A stretch of 10,455 bases of DNA, taken from positions 1-10,455 of the forward strand of contig CADCEQ010000062.1 of NCBI GenBank assembly GCA_902800435.1. The letters are read 5' to 3'. This DNA comes from an uncultured Prevotellaceae bacterium. GTDB taxonomy: Bacteria; Bacteroidota; Bacteroidia; Bacteroidales; Bacteroidaceae. Within the stretch, counting starts at the first letter, position 1; every line of letters starts with the position of its first letter. Shown piece by piece: positions 1-5,261 of this stretch. A program made the translations under genes and the position numbers. The notes under the pieces are model-generated. The model was given only the letters and a program-made list of their open reading frames with translations. It was not told the origin of the DNA and did not search any database.

Positions 1-1133
1 CACTTACCGACTGCGTGAAGGTTGAAGGCAATCACTCTGAATACTTCGGACTATATGGCTATACATCGTTCAACGCTGTTGGCTACTTCGAGGGCATTGC
101 CGTCAAAGACGAGACACAGGAGAAGAACGATGCACCGGACATGCTGTACATCCTATACAAGGACATCATCGTCTTTGACCACTTCAACAACCAGCTTACA
201 GTAGCATGTCTTGTTGCAGACGACAAGCCGTCCAATGATGCAGAACTCTCTACCATCTTCAAGAGCATGAACCGCAGCAATATCCAGCCCTACGACTTTC
301 ACCCGGTGGGTGACGTCCGTTCCACACTGACGGACGAGGAGCACAAGGCCAATATCCGTCGTGGCATCCAGCACTGTCTGCGCGGAGACGTATTCCAGAT
401 TGTTCTGTCGCGCCGATTCATCCAACGCTTCGAAGGCGATGACTTCAAGCTCTATCGTGCCCTGCGCAGCATCAATCCCTCACCCTATCTGTTCTACTTC
501 GACTTCGGTGGCTTCCGCATCTTTGGCAGCAGTCCCGAGACGCATTGCAGGATTGAAGGCGGGAAGGCCTACATCGACCCTATTGCCGGAACTACGAAGC
601 GAACGGGTAATGCCGAGGCTGACCGACGTGCGGCAGAGTTTCTGCGCAACGACCCGAAGGAGAATGCCGAGCATGTCATGTTGGTCGACCTGGCTCGCAA
701 CGACCTCAGCCGTAACTGCCACCATGTACAGGTCGACTACTACAAGGACATCCAGTACTACAGCCATGTGGTGCATCTCGTCAGTCGTGTCAGCGGCGAG
801 GTCGATCAGGACAAGGATACCATCAAGGCATTTATCGACACCTTCCCCGCCGGAACCTTGAGCGGTGCCCCGAAGGTGCGCGCCATGCAACTGATTTCTG
901 AGTACGAGCCGCACAATCGCGGTGCCTACGGCGGTTGCATCGGCGTCATCGGACTGGACGGTTCTCTCAACCAAGCCATCACTATCCGCACCTTCGTCAG
1001 TCGAAACGGCGAGTTATGGTTCCAGGCCGGCGGTGGCATCGTGGCCAAGAGTGACGAGGAATACGAGTTGCAAGAAGTCAACAACAAACTCGGTGCCCTG
1101 CGCCGCGCCATCCAACTGGCAGAAACCCTCTAA
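1..1133 (+). CDS. trpE: Anthranilate synthase component I (5'-truncated by window edge)
   Basis: Catalyses chorismate + ammonia (from TrpG) to anthranilate + pyruvate, the first step of tryptophan synthesis in the cytoplasm. The reading frame is open from base 3 to the TAA at 1131-1133. The GTG at 15 is an internal Val codon, not the start. About 376 residues are visible. Full-length TrpE is usually near 465-520, so roughly 90 or more N-terminal residues are missing, including the LLES-type feedback site. The chorismate-binding domain is complete: GDVFQIVLSRRF (about 384-420), NPSPYLFYF (about 474-500), GSSPETH, the IAGTTKRT stretch (585-610), ENAEHVMLVDLARNDLSR (about 660-715), FPAGTLSGAPKVRAMQLI (about 843-897) and the C-terminal GGGIVAKSDEEYE (about 1032-1070). 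The NPSPY motif and an adjacent TrpG, rather than pabB context, favour TrpE over PabB. It is the first visible gene of the trp operon, and regulation upstream cannot be seen. Confidence 0.95.
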   Translation, partial: LTDCVKVEGNHSEYFGLYGYTSFNAVGYFEGIAVKDETQEKNDAPDMLYILYKDIIVFDHFNNQLTVACLVADDKPSNDAELSTIFKSMNRSNIQPYDFHPVGDVRSTLTDEEHKANIRRGIQHCLRGDVFQIVLSRRFIQRFEGDDFKLYRALRSINPSPYLFYFDFGGFRIFGSSPETHCRIEGGKAYIDPIAGTTKRTGNAEADRRAAEFLRNDPKENAEHVMLVDLARNDLSRNCHHVQVDYYKDIQYYSHVVHLVSRVSGEVDQDKDTIKAFIDTFPAGTLSGAPKVRAMQLISEYEPHNRGAYGGCIGVIGLDGSLNQAITIRTFVSRNGELWFQAGGGIVAKSDEEYELQEVNNKLGALRRAIQLAETL

Positions 1134-1135
1134 AA

Positions 1136-1180
1136 CCCATAAGGCCCATAAGTCTCATTAGCCCCATTAAACCCATTATG
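1136..1180 (+). repeat. Five 9-bp tandem units filling the trpE-trpG gap
   Basis: Five consecutive 9-base units of the form CCCATWARN begin at 1136, 1145, 1154, 1163 and 1172 with no slippage in period. Examples are CCCATAAGT (1145-1153) and CCCATTAAA (1163-1171). The last unit, CCCATTATG, contains the ATG start of trpG. The array starts two bases after the trpE stop, so it is the whole spacer. The same unit recurs at the trpC-trpF junction. No Shine-Dalgarno-like purine block is present. Function is unknown; a translational spacer or a product of replication slippage are both possible. Confidence 0.85.
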
Positions 1181-1741
1181 AAAATAGTCATCATCGACAA
1201 CTACGACTCGTTCACCTACAATCTGGCACACCTCGTCCGTGAGTTGGGCGCAGAGGTGACAGTATTGCGCAACGACCAGTTCCGTCTCGAGGACCTCGAG
1301 GCGTACAGTAAGATTATCCTCAGTCCCGGCCCAGGCATTCCCTCGGAGGCAGGACTGCTGCTTGACGTCATCCGCACCTATGCCGGACGGAAGCCTATCC
1401 TCGGTGTCTGTTTAGGACATCAAGCCATCGGCGAGGTGTTCGGCGGCCGACTGGAGAACCTCAGCGACGTCTTCCACGGCGTGGCGACCGAAGGAACACA
1501 GTTTGAGAACGACGAAATATTCTACGGACTGCCGCGTCGCATTACCATGGGACGCTACCACTCGTGGGTCGTCGCCAAGGAAGGTTTGCCCGACTGTCTG
1601 GAGATTACCGCCGAGAGTGACGAGGGGCAAATCATGGCCCTCAAGCACAAGACGCTGAACATCCGCGGCATCCAGTTCCACCCCGAGAGTGTACTGACGC
1701 CCGACGGCAAGAAGATGCTGCAGAACTGGCTTTTCCTTTAA
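1178..1741 (+). CDS. trpG: Anthranilate synthase component II (glutamine amidotransferase)
   Basis: Class I glutamine amidotransferase that hydrolyses glutamine and channels ammonia to TrpE. It has 187 residues, normal for stand-alone TrpG/PabA. The N-terminus DNYDSFTYNL is the family signature. ILSPGPGIPSEAG (about residues 47-59) forms the oxyanion region. GVCLGHQAIGE carries the nucleophile Cys78, and the HPES motif near the C-terminus gives His168 and Glu170, so the triad is complete. The MGRYHSWVV segment (about 124-132) matches the TrpE-contacting region of the family. The ATG lies inside the last unit of a 9-bp repeat, 44 bases after trpE. An equivalent role as PabA in folate synthesis is possible, since this family can be shared between the two synthases, but position in the operon supports TrpG. 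Confidence 0.95.
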   Translation: MKIVIIDNYDSFTYNLAHLVRELGAEVTVLRNDQFRLEDLEAYSKIILSPGPGIPSEAGLLLDVIRTYAGRKPILGVCLGHQAIGEVFGGRLENLSDVFHGVATEGTQFENDEIFYGLPRRITMGRYHSWVVAKEGLPDCLEITAESDEGQIMALKHKTLNIRGIQFHPESVLTPDGKKMLQNWLFL

Positions 1742-1744
1742 CGT

Positions 1745-1776
1745 CGAAATACCGAAACATCGAAATATCGAAACAA
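1745..1776 (+). repeat. Four 8-bp tandem units in the trpG-trpD gap
   Basis: Four consecutive 8-base units of consensus CGAAAYAN start at 1745, 1753, 1761 and 1769, for example CGAAACAT (1753-1760) and CGAAATAT (1761-1768). They begin three bases after the trpG stop and grade into a looser CAACAC-rich stretch that runs to the trpD start. The same unit fills the next gap (trpD-trpC). It is unrelated in sequence to the 9-bp unit on either side of this gene pair. Confidence 0.85.
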
Positions 1777-1792
1777 CACAACACCACGCTAT

Positions 1793-2803
1793 ATGAAACA
1801 GACAATGAAAGACATCCTGAACAGGATGCTGAACCACGAGGAACTGACTCGTGAAGAAATGAAAGGAATCCTTGTCGGTATCACGCAGAGTGAATACCCG
1901 ACAGAACAGATTACCGCCCTGCTGACAGCCCTGCAGATGCGCGGCGTAACCGTCGATGAGCTTTTGGGCTTCCGCGATGGTATCTTAGAGACCGGCGTAC
2001 CCGCCCTGCTGCATGCCGACCGCTATATCGACGTTGTGGGCACAGGTGGCGACCGCAAGAACACGTTCAACATCTCGACGACGTCGTGCTTTGTCATTGC
2101 CGGAGCAGGTTACAAGGTGGCCAAGCACGGCAACTATGCCGCCACATCCATCAGCGGCGCATCGAACGTTATCGCCCAGCACGGGGTGCAGTTCACCGAC
2201 GATTTGGATAAGCTGAACCGCTGCATGGACGAGGCGGGCATCGTCTACCTGCACGCCCAGCTCTTTGCGCGTGCCATGAAGTTCGTCGGTCCCATCCGCA
2301 AGGCCCTGCAGTTTCCCACCATCTTCAACCTATTGGGTCCGCTGGTCAATCCCTCACAGCCTCAATGTCAGCTGTTGGGCGTAGCCAACCTCGACCAAAT
2401 GCGCCTCTATCACCAGGTGTATCAGCGTCTGGGCATTGACTACGGCATTGTCAACAGCATAGACGGCTATGACGAGATTTCGCTGACCGGCCCCTTCAAG
2501 GTTACTACCAACCAGTACGAGCGCATCTTCCAGCCCGCCGACCTCGGTTTCAGCGAGGCGCGTCCCGAGGAGTTAGTGGCCGGTGCAACAGAGGAAGAGG
2601 CGAAGGACATCTTCGATGCCGTGCTGGAGAACCGGGCGATGCCTGCCCAGAAGAATATCGTGCTGGCCAATGCCGCCTTCGGCATACAGGTACTGGAGCG
2701 CGGTCAGAAGCCTATCGAGGAGTGCATCGACATGGCCCGCGAGAGCATCGACAGCGGAAGCGCCCTCCGCACCTTCAAGAAGTTCGTGGAACTAAACAGC
2801 TAA
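1793..2803 (+). CDS. trpD: Anthranilate phosphoribosyltransferase
   Basis: Transfers phosphoribose from PRPP to anthranilate, the second step of the pathway. It has 336 residues, the usual size for a stand-alone TrpD, with no fused TrpG domain. An N-terminal helical domain (about 1-70) precedes the PRPP-binding loop GTGGD (83-87). KHGN at 111-114 leads into the SISGASNV segment. Arg169 in MKFVGPIRKAL is in place for anthranilate binding. PTIFNLLGPLVNP (175-187) and the metal-site pair Asp227-Glu228 in DGYDEISLTGP are present. The residue after GTGGD is Arg, where Gly is common; family members vary here. A second in-frame ATG at 1805 begins MKDILNRML, which resembles the usual TrpD N-terminus, so that start is equally plausible. 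It lies between two 8-bp repeat arrays. Confidence 0.95.
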   Translation: MKQTMKDILNRMLNHEELTREEMKGILVGITQSEYPTEQITALLTALQMRGVTVDELLGFRDGILETGVPALLHADRYIDVVGTGGDRKNTFNISTTSCFVIAGAGYKVAKHGNYAATSISGASNVIAQHGVQFTDDLDKLNRCMDEAGIVYLHAQLFARAMKFVGPIRKALQFPTIFNLLGPLVNPSQPQCQLLGVANLDQMRLYHQVYQRLGIDYGIVNSIDGYDEISLTGPFKVTTNQYERIFQPADLGFSEARPEELVAGATEEEAKDIFDAVLENRAMPAQKNIVLANAAFGIQVLERGQKPIEECIDMARESIDSGSALRTFKKFVELNS

Positions 2804-2812
2804 TCTAAACTT

Positions 2813-2850
2813 CGACATATCGAAATATCGAAACAACGAAACAACGATCT
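2813..2850 (+). repeat. 8-bp tandem units in the trpD-trpC gap
   Basis: Four 8-base units start at 2813, 2821, 2829 and 2837, followed by a 6-base partial unit (CGATCT) that ends exactly at the trpC ATG. Two of the units are identical (CGAAACAA at 2829 and 2837), and CGAAATAT at 2821 is identical to a unit in the trpG-trpD array. The array occupies nearly all of the 47-base gap. No ribosome-binding purine tract is visible. Confidence 0.85.
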
Positions 2851-3666
2851 ATGGACATCCTACAGGAAATAATCGCCCACAAGCGCCTTGAACTGCCCGC
2901 TATCCGTGCTGCTTTATCTGTTAGCGGTGGTTTTGCCACCGCCGCTATTTCCTCCCCCAAGCCCTCGTTGCGACAGGCGCTGCTTACGTCCCCGACGGGC
3001 ATCATCGCCGAGTTCAAGCGCCGCTCGCCCTCCAAGGGCTGGATCAAGGAGGACGGCCGGGCCGACATCATCCCCCTGAGCTACCAGCAGAACGGTGCCG
3101 CCGCCCTGAGCATTCTGACAGACGAGCACTACTTCGGCGGCTCGGACGACTTCATCCGTACGGCCCGACAGAGCGGCGTCACACTGCCCGTACTCTACAA
3201 GAACTTCGTCATCGACGAGGCGCAGCTCTATGCTGCGACCCTGTGCGGAGCATCTGCCGTATTGCTCATCGCCGCCTGCTTGACAAAGCAGGAATGTAAG
3301 ACGCTGCTGGACAAGGCGCATGCCTTAGGGCTGGAGGTGCTGCTCGAGATGCATAGCGAGGAGGAACTGGAATACGCCGAACTAGGTCCCGACCTCTGCG
3401 GCATCAACAACCGCCATCTGGGCAGTTTCGTCACAGATGTCGAGACATCGTTCCGTCTGGCAGAGAATCTTCGTGCCGCTATAGTGTCCAGCGGTTCAGC
3501 CGTTGGAGCGCCCGTTCTGGTCAGCGAGAGCGGCATCTCTGATCCGGACACCGTCCGCGCCCTGCGGCAGGCAGGCTTCCGTGGCTTCCTCATCGGCGAG
3601 AATTTTATGAAGACTGCCGACCCCGGCACCGCCCTTCACGATTTCATCAACCTGCTAACCCATTAG
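2851..3666 (+). CDS. trpC: Indole-3-glycerol phosphate synthase
   Basis: Closes the indole ring: CdRP to indole-3-glycerol phosphate with loss of CO2 and water. It has 271 residues, a single-domain (beta/alpha)8 barrel that is not fused to TrpF as in enterics. Catalytic and binding residues are visible: Glu54 and Lys56 in IIAEFKRRSPSKG, Lys117 in LPVLYKNFVID, Glu166 in LEVLLEMHSEEEL, Asn187 in CGINNRHLG, and Glu226 and Ser227 in LVSESGIS. IGENFMK (248-254) is the phosphate-binding end. Two Ser/Gly/Ala-rich stretches (about residues 21-36 and 212-220) look longer than usual, and each is encoded by a small inverted repeat. The stop TAG lies inside the first unit of the following 9-bp array, so the last residues (Thr-His) are probably repeat-derived. 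Confidence 0.95.
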   Translation: MDILQEIIAHKRLELPAIRAALSVSGGFATAAISSPKPSLRQALLTSPTGIIAEFKRRSPSKGWIKEDGRADIIPLSYQQNGAAALSILTDEHYFGGSDDFIRTARQSGVTLPVLYKNFVIDEAQLYAATLCGASAVLLIAACLTKQECKTLLDKAHALGLEVLLEMHSEEELEYAELGPDLCGINNRHLGSFVTDVETSFRLAENLRAAIVSSGSAVGAPVLVSESGISDPDTVRALRQAGFRGFLIGENFMKTADPGTALHDFINLLTH

Positions 3667-3703
3667 CCCCATGAGTTCCATAAGTCCCATAAGCCCTATG
3701 ATT
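3659..3703 (+). repeat. Five 9-bp tandem units spanning the trpC stop and trpF start
   Basis: Five 9-base units begin at 3659, 3668, 3677, 3686 and 3695. They have the same consensus as the trpE-trpG array (for example CCCATGAGT at 3668 and CCCATAAGC at 3686). The first unit holds the trpC TAG stop (3664-3666) and the last (CCTATGATT) holds the ATG of trpF (3698-3700). Read in frame, the units translate as repeats of Ile-Ser-Pro. That is why an upstream ATG at 3671 appears to extend trpF. Confidence 0.85.
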
Positions 3704-4369
3704 ATCAAGGTCTGTGGCATGCGAGAAGCGGAGAATATCCGCGAGGTAGAGCAACTCTTCACCCATTGCCCTTCAATCTTCACGCTTCACCCTTCACCCT
3801 TCACTCCCTTGATGGGCTTTATCTTTTGGCCCAAATCGAGCCGCTATGTGAGCCAACGGCCTGCCTATCTGCCATCGAAGTGCAAGCGCGTCGGCGTCTT
3901 TGTCGATGCCTCCATCGAGGACATCCGCCAGCACGTTGCCGACTACGCCCTCGACTACATCCAACTGCACGGCCAAGAGTCGCCCGCCTTCATTCAGACG
4001 CTCCGTTCTTTGTGTGGCGATTCCATCACCATCATCAAGGCCTTCAACATCGCCACCGCCGCCGACCTCTCCCTGACCGAACCCTACGAAGGCATCGTCG
4101 ACTACTTTCTCTTCGACACGAAGGCCAAGCAGGTAGGCGGCAACGGCACGAAGTTCGACTGGACCGTGCTCGCCGATTACGCCGGCGAGACCCCGTTCCT
4201 CCTCAGCGGCGGCATAGGCCCCGACGATGCAGAACGTCTCCGCGCCCTCCGAGTGCTCGACGACTTCCCCGTCGAGAAATGCGCCGGCATTGACCTCAAC
4301 TCTCGTTTCGAGCTCGCACCAGGGCTCAAGGATATTCAACAACTCAAAACATTCATCCAAGCACTATGA
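3698..4369 (+). CDS. trpF: Phosphoribosylanthranilate isomerase with an in-frame repeat insertion
   Basis: Amadori isomerisation of phosphoribosyl-anthranilate to CdRP. The start was set at 3698 because MIIKVCGM is the canonical N-terminus; the upstream ATG at 3671 would only add repeat-encoded residues (SSISPISP). This gives 223 residues. The general-base Cys6 is in KVCGM and the catalytic Asp140 in LFDTKAKQVGGNG. Also present are VGVFVD, IQLHGQES, LLSGGIGPDD and GIDLNSRFE. Between helix 1 (AENIREVEQL) and strand 2 (MGFIF, from residue 39) lie about 17 residues, FTHCPSIFTLHPSPFTP, encoded by a 7-bp repeat array. Homologues have only a short Gly/Asp-type turn there. The site is on the barrel face opposite the active site, and the frame stays open, so the enzyme is probably functional. 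The gene ends in an ATGA overlap with trpA. Confidence 0.93.
   Translation: MIIKVCGMREAENIREVEQLFTHCPSIFTLHPSPFTPLMGFIFWPKSSRYVSQRPAYLPSKCKRVGVFVDASIEDIRQHVADYALDYIQLHGQESPAFIQTLRSLCGDSITIIKAFNIATAADLSLTEPYEGIVDYFLFDTKAKQVGGNGTKFDWTVLADYAGETPFLLSGGIGPDDAERLRALRVLDDFPVEKCAGIDLNSRFELAPGLKDIQQLKTFIQAL
3757..3805 (+). repeat. Seven 7-bp tandem units inside trpF
   Basis: Seven consecutive 7-base units of consensus CTTCACC start at 3757, 3764, 3771, 3778, 3785, 3792 and 3799. CTTCACC is exact at 3757, 3785 and 3792, with single changes at 3778 and 3799. The second unit (CATTGCC) is the most diverged. The array is pyrimidine-rich and unlike the surrounding coding sequence. It is read through in frame; 49 bases plus two neighbouring C bases make 17 codons. 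Confidence 0.85.
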
Positions 4370-5145
4370 ATAAGATCAATCAACTGTTCTCCGAGAACAA
4401 AAACAGCAAGCTGCTGTCGCTTTACTTCTGTGCCGGAGCTCCAACGCTGGACGGCACCGCCGATGTCATCCTGACCATGCAGCGTCGAGGCATCTCCATG
4501 ATAGAAGTCGGTATTCCCTTCAGTGACCCCATGGCCGACGGTCCCGTCATTCAAGATGCCGCCACCACGGCCCTCAAGAACGGCATGACGCTGCAGCGGC
4601 TCTTCGACCAGCTAAAGGCTATCAAGGATGAAGTACACATTCCCGTGGTGCTCATGGGGTATCTGAATCCCATCATGCAATATGGTATAGAGCGTTTCTG
4701 CCAGGCATGCGTCGACAGTGGCGTCAGCGGCATAATTATTCCCGATCTGCCCTTCAAGGACTATCTGGAAGAGGTGAAGCCCGTGGCAGACCGCTACGAC
4801 CTGCGCGTGGTGATGCTCATCACACCCGAGACGTCCGAGGAACGCATCCGCTTCATCGACGAGCACACCGACGGCTTCATCTACATGGTGTCGTCAGCTG
4901 CTACTACCGGTGCCCAGCAGTCGTTCGACGAGCAGAAGCAGGCCTACTTCCGACGCATCAACCAGATGAATCTGCGCAATCCCCGCATGATAGGTTTCGG
5001 CATCTCGAACCGCCAGACCTTAGAGTCGGCCCAGCAGAACGCCGCCGGAGCCATCATCGGCTCGAAGTTCGTCACCCTGCTCAGTGAGACTCAGGGGGAT
5101 GCCGACAAGGCACTCGATGCTCTTTTTGAGGCCTTACGTCAATAG
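4366..5145 (+). CDS. trpA: Tryptophan synthase alpha subunit
   Basis: Cleaves indole-3-glycerol phosphate to indole and glyceraldehyde-3-phosphate; the indole passes to TrpB through the alpha2beta2 tunnel. It has 259 residues, slightly under the 265-270 typical of enteric TrpA. IEVGIPFSDPMADGP holds catalytic Glu47 and Asp58. VVLMGYLNPIMQYG and GIIIPDLPFKDY follow. SSAATTGAQ occupies the active-site loop 6 position, where enterics have SRAGVTGA. IGFGISNRQT and GAIIGSKFV form the phosphate-binding end. The start overlaps the trpF stop by four bases (ATGA), the only junction of the operon without a repeat, and this suggests direct translational coupling. trpB is not adjacent and must lie elsewhere, probably ahead of trpE. 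An intrinsic terminator follows about 48 bases downstream. Confidence 0.96.
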   Translation: MNKINQLFSENKNSKLLSLYFCAGAPTLDGTADVILTMQRRGISMIEVGIPFSDPMADGPVIQDAATTALKNGMTLQRLFDQLKAIKDEVHIPVVLMGYLNPIMQYGIERFCQACVDSGVSGIIIPDLPFKDYLEEVKPVADRYDLRVVMLITPETSEERIRFIDEHTDGFIYMVSSAATTGAQQSFDEQKQAYFRRINQMNLRNPRMIGFGISNRQTLESAQQNAAGAIIGSKFVTLLSETQGDADKALDALFEALRQ

Positions 5146-5192
5146 GTTGAACGCACCATTACAACAACCTTTAATAATAAATAATGTGAAAG

Positions 5193-5215
5193 AGGGCGAA
5201 GTTTCGCCCTTTTTT
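5193..5215 (+). terminator. Intrinsic terminator of the trp operon
   Basis: A 7-bp GC-rich stem (AGGGCGA at 5193-5199 with TCGCCCT at 5204-5210) closes an AGTT loop and is followed by T residues through 5215. This is a textbook rho-independent terminator about 48 bases after the trpA stop. It separates the trp operon from the pectin genes. Confidence 0.88.
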
Positions 5216-5217
5216 CG

Positions 5218-5225
5218 TACCTTTG
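5218..5225 (+). promoter_or_regulatory. Bacteroidetes-type -7 promoter element for the pectin genes
   Basis: TACCTTTG matches the Bacteroidetes sigma-ABfr -7 consensus TAnnTTTG exactly. It lies 36 bases ahead of the next ATG, which would give a 5' UTR of about 30 bases. A good -33 TTG is not visible at the expected distance, because that stretch is the terminator hairpin itself. The promoter may therefore be weak or need an activator. The site begins two bases after the terminator T-tract. Confidence 0.6.
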
Positions 5226-5261
5226 TAGCCAAATACGAACTATTACTAATTGATTTGAACA

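Noticed and set aside
15..17. GTG at 15 as the trpE start
   Set aside because: The frame is open to the window edge and a start here would remove the N-terminal part of TrpE, so it is read as an internal Val codon.
361..861. Alternative plus-strand open frame inside trpE (and similar frames inside other genes)
   Set aside because: Out-of-frame shadow of a gene with strong conserved motifs; Arg/Ser/Thr-rich translation typical of a wrong frame in GC-rich DNA.
1136..1180. CRISPR-like array
   Set aside because: Units are 7-9 bp with no spacers; far too short for a CRISPR and no cas genes are present.
3671..3697. ATG at 3671 as the trpF start
   Set aside because: It would only add nine residues translated from the 9-bp repeat (MSSISPISP) before the canonical MIIKVCGM.
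5146..5192. Further gene or small RNA between trpA and the terminator
   Set aside because: Only about 47 A/T-rich bases with no open frame of note or structure beyond the terminator itself.
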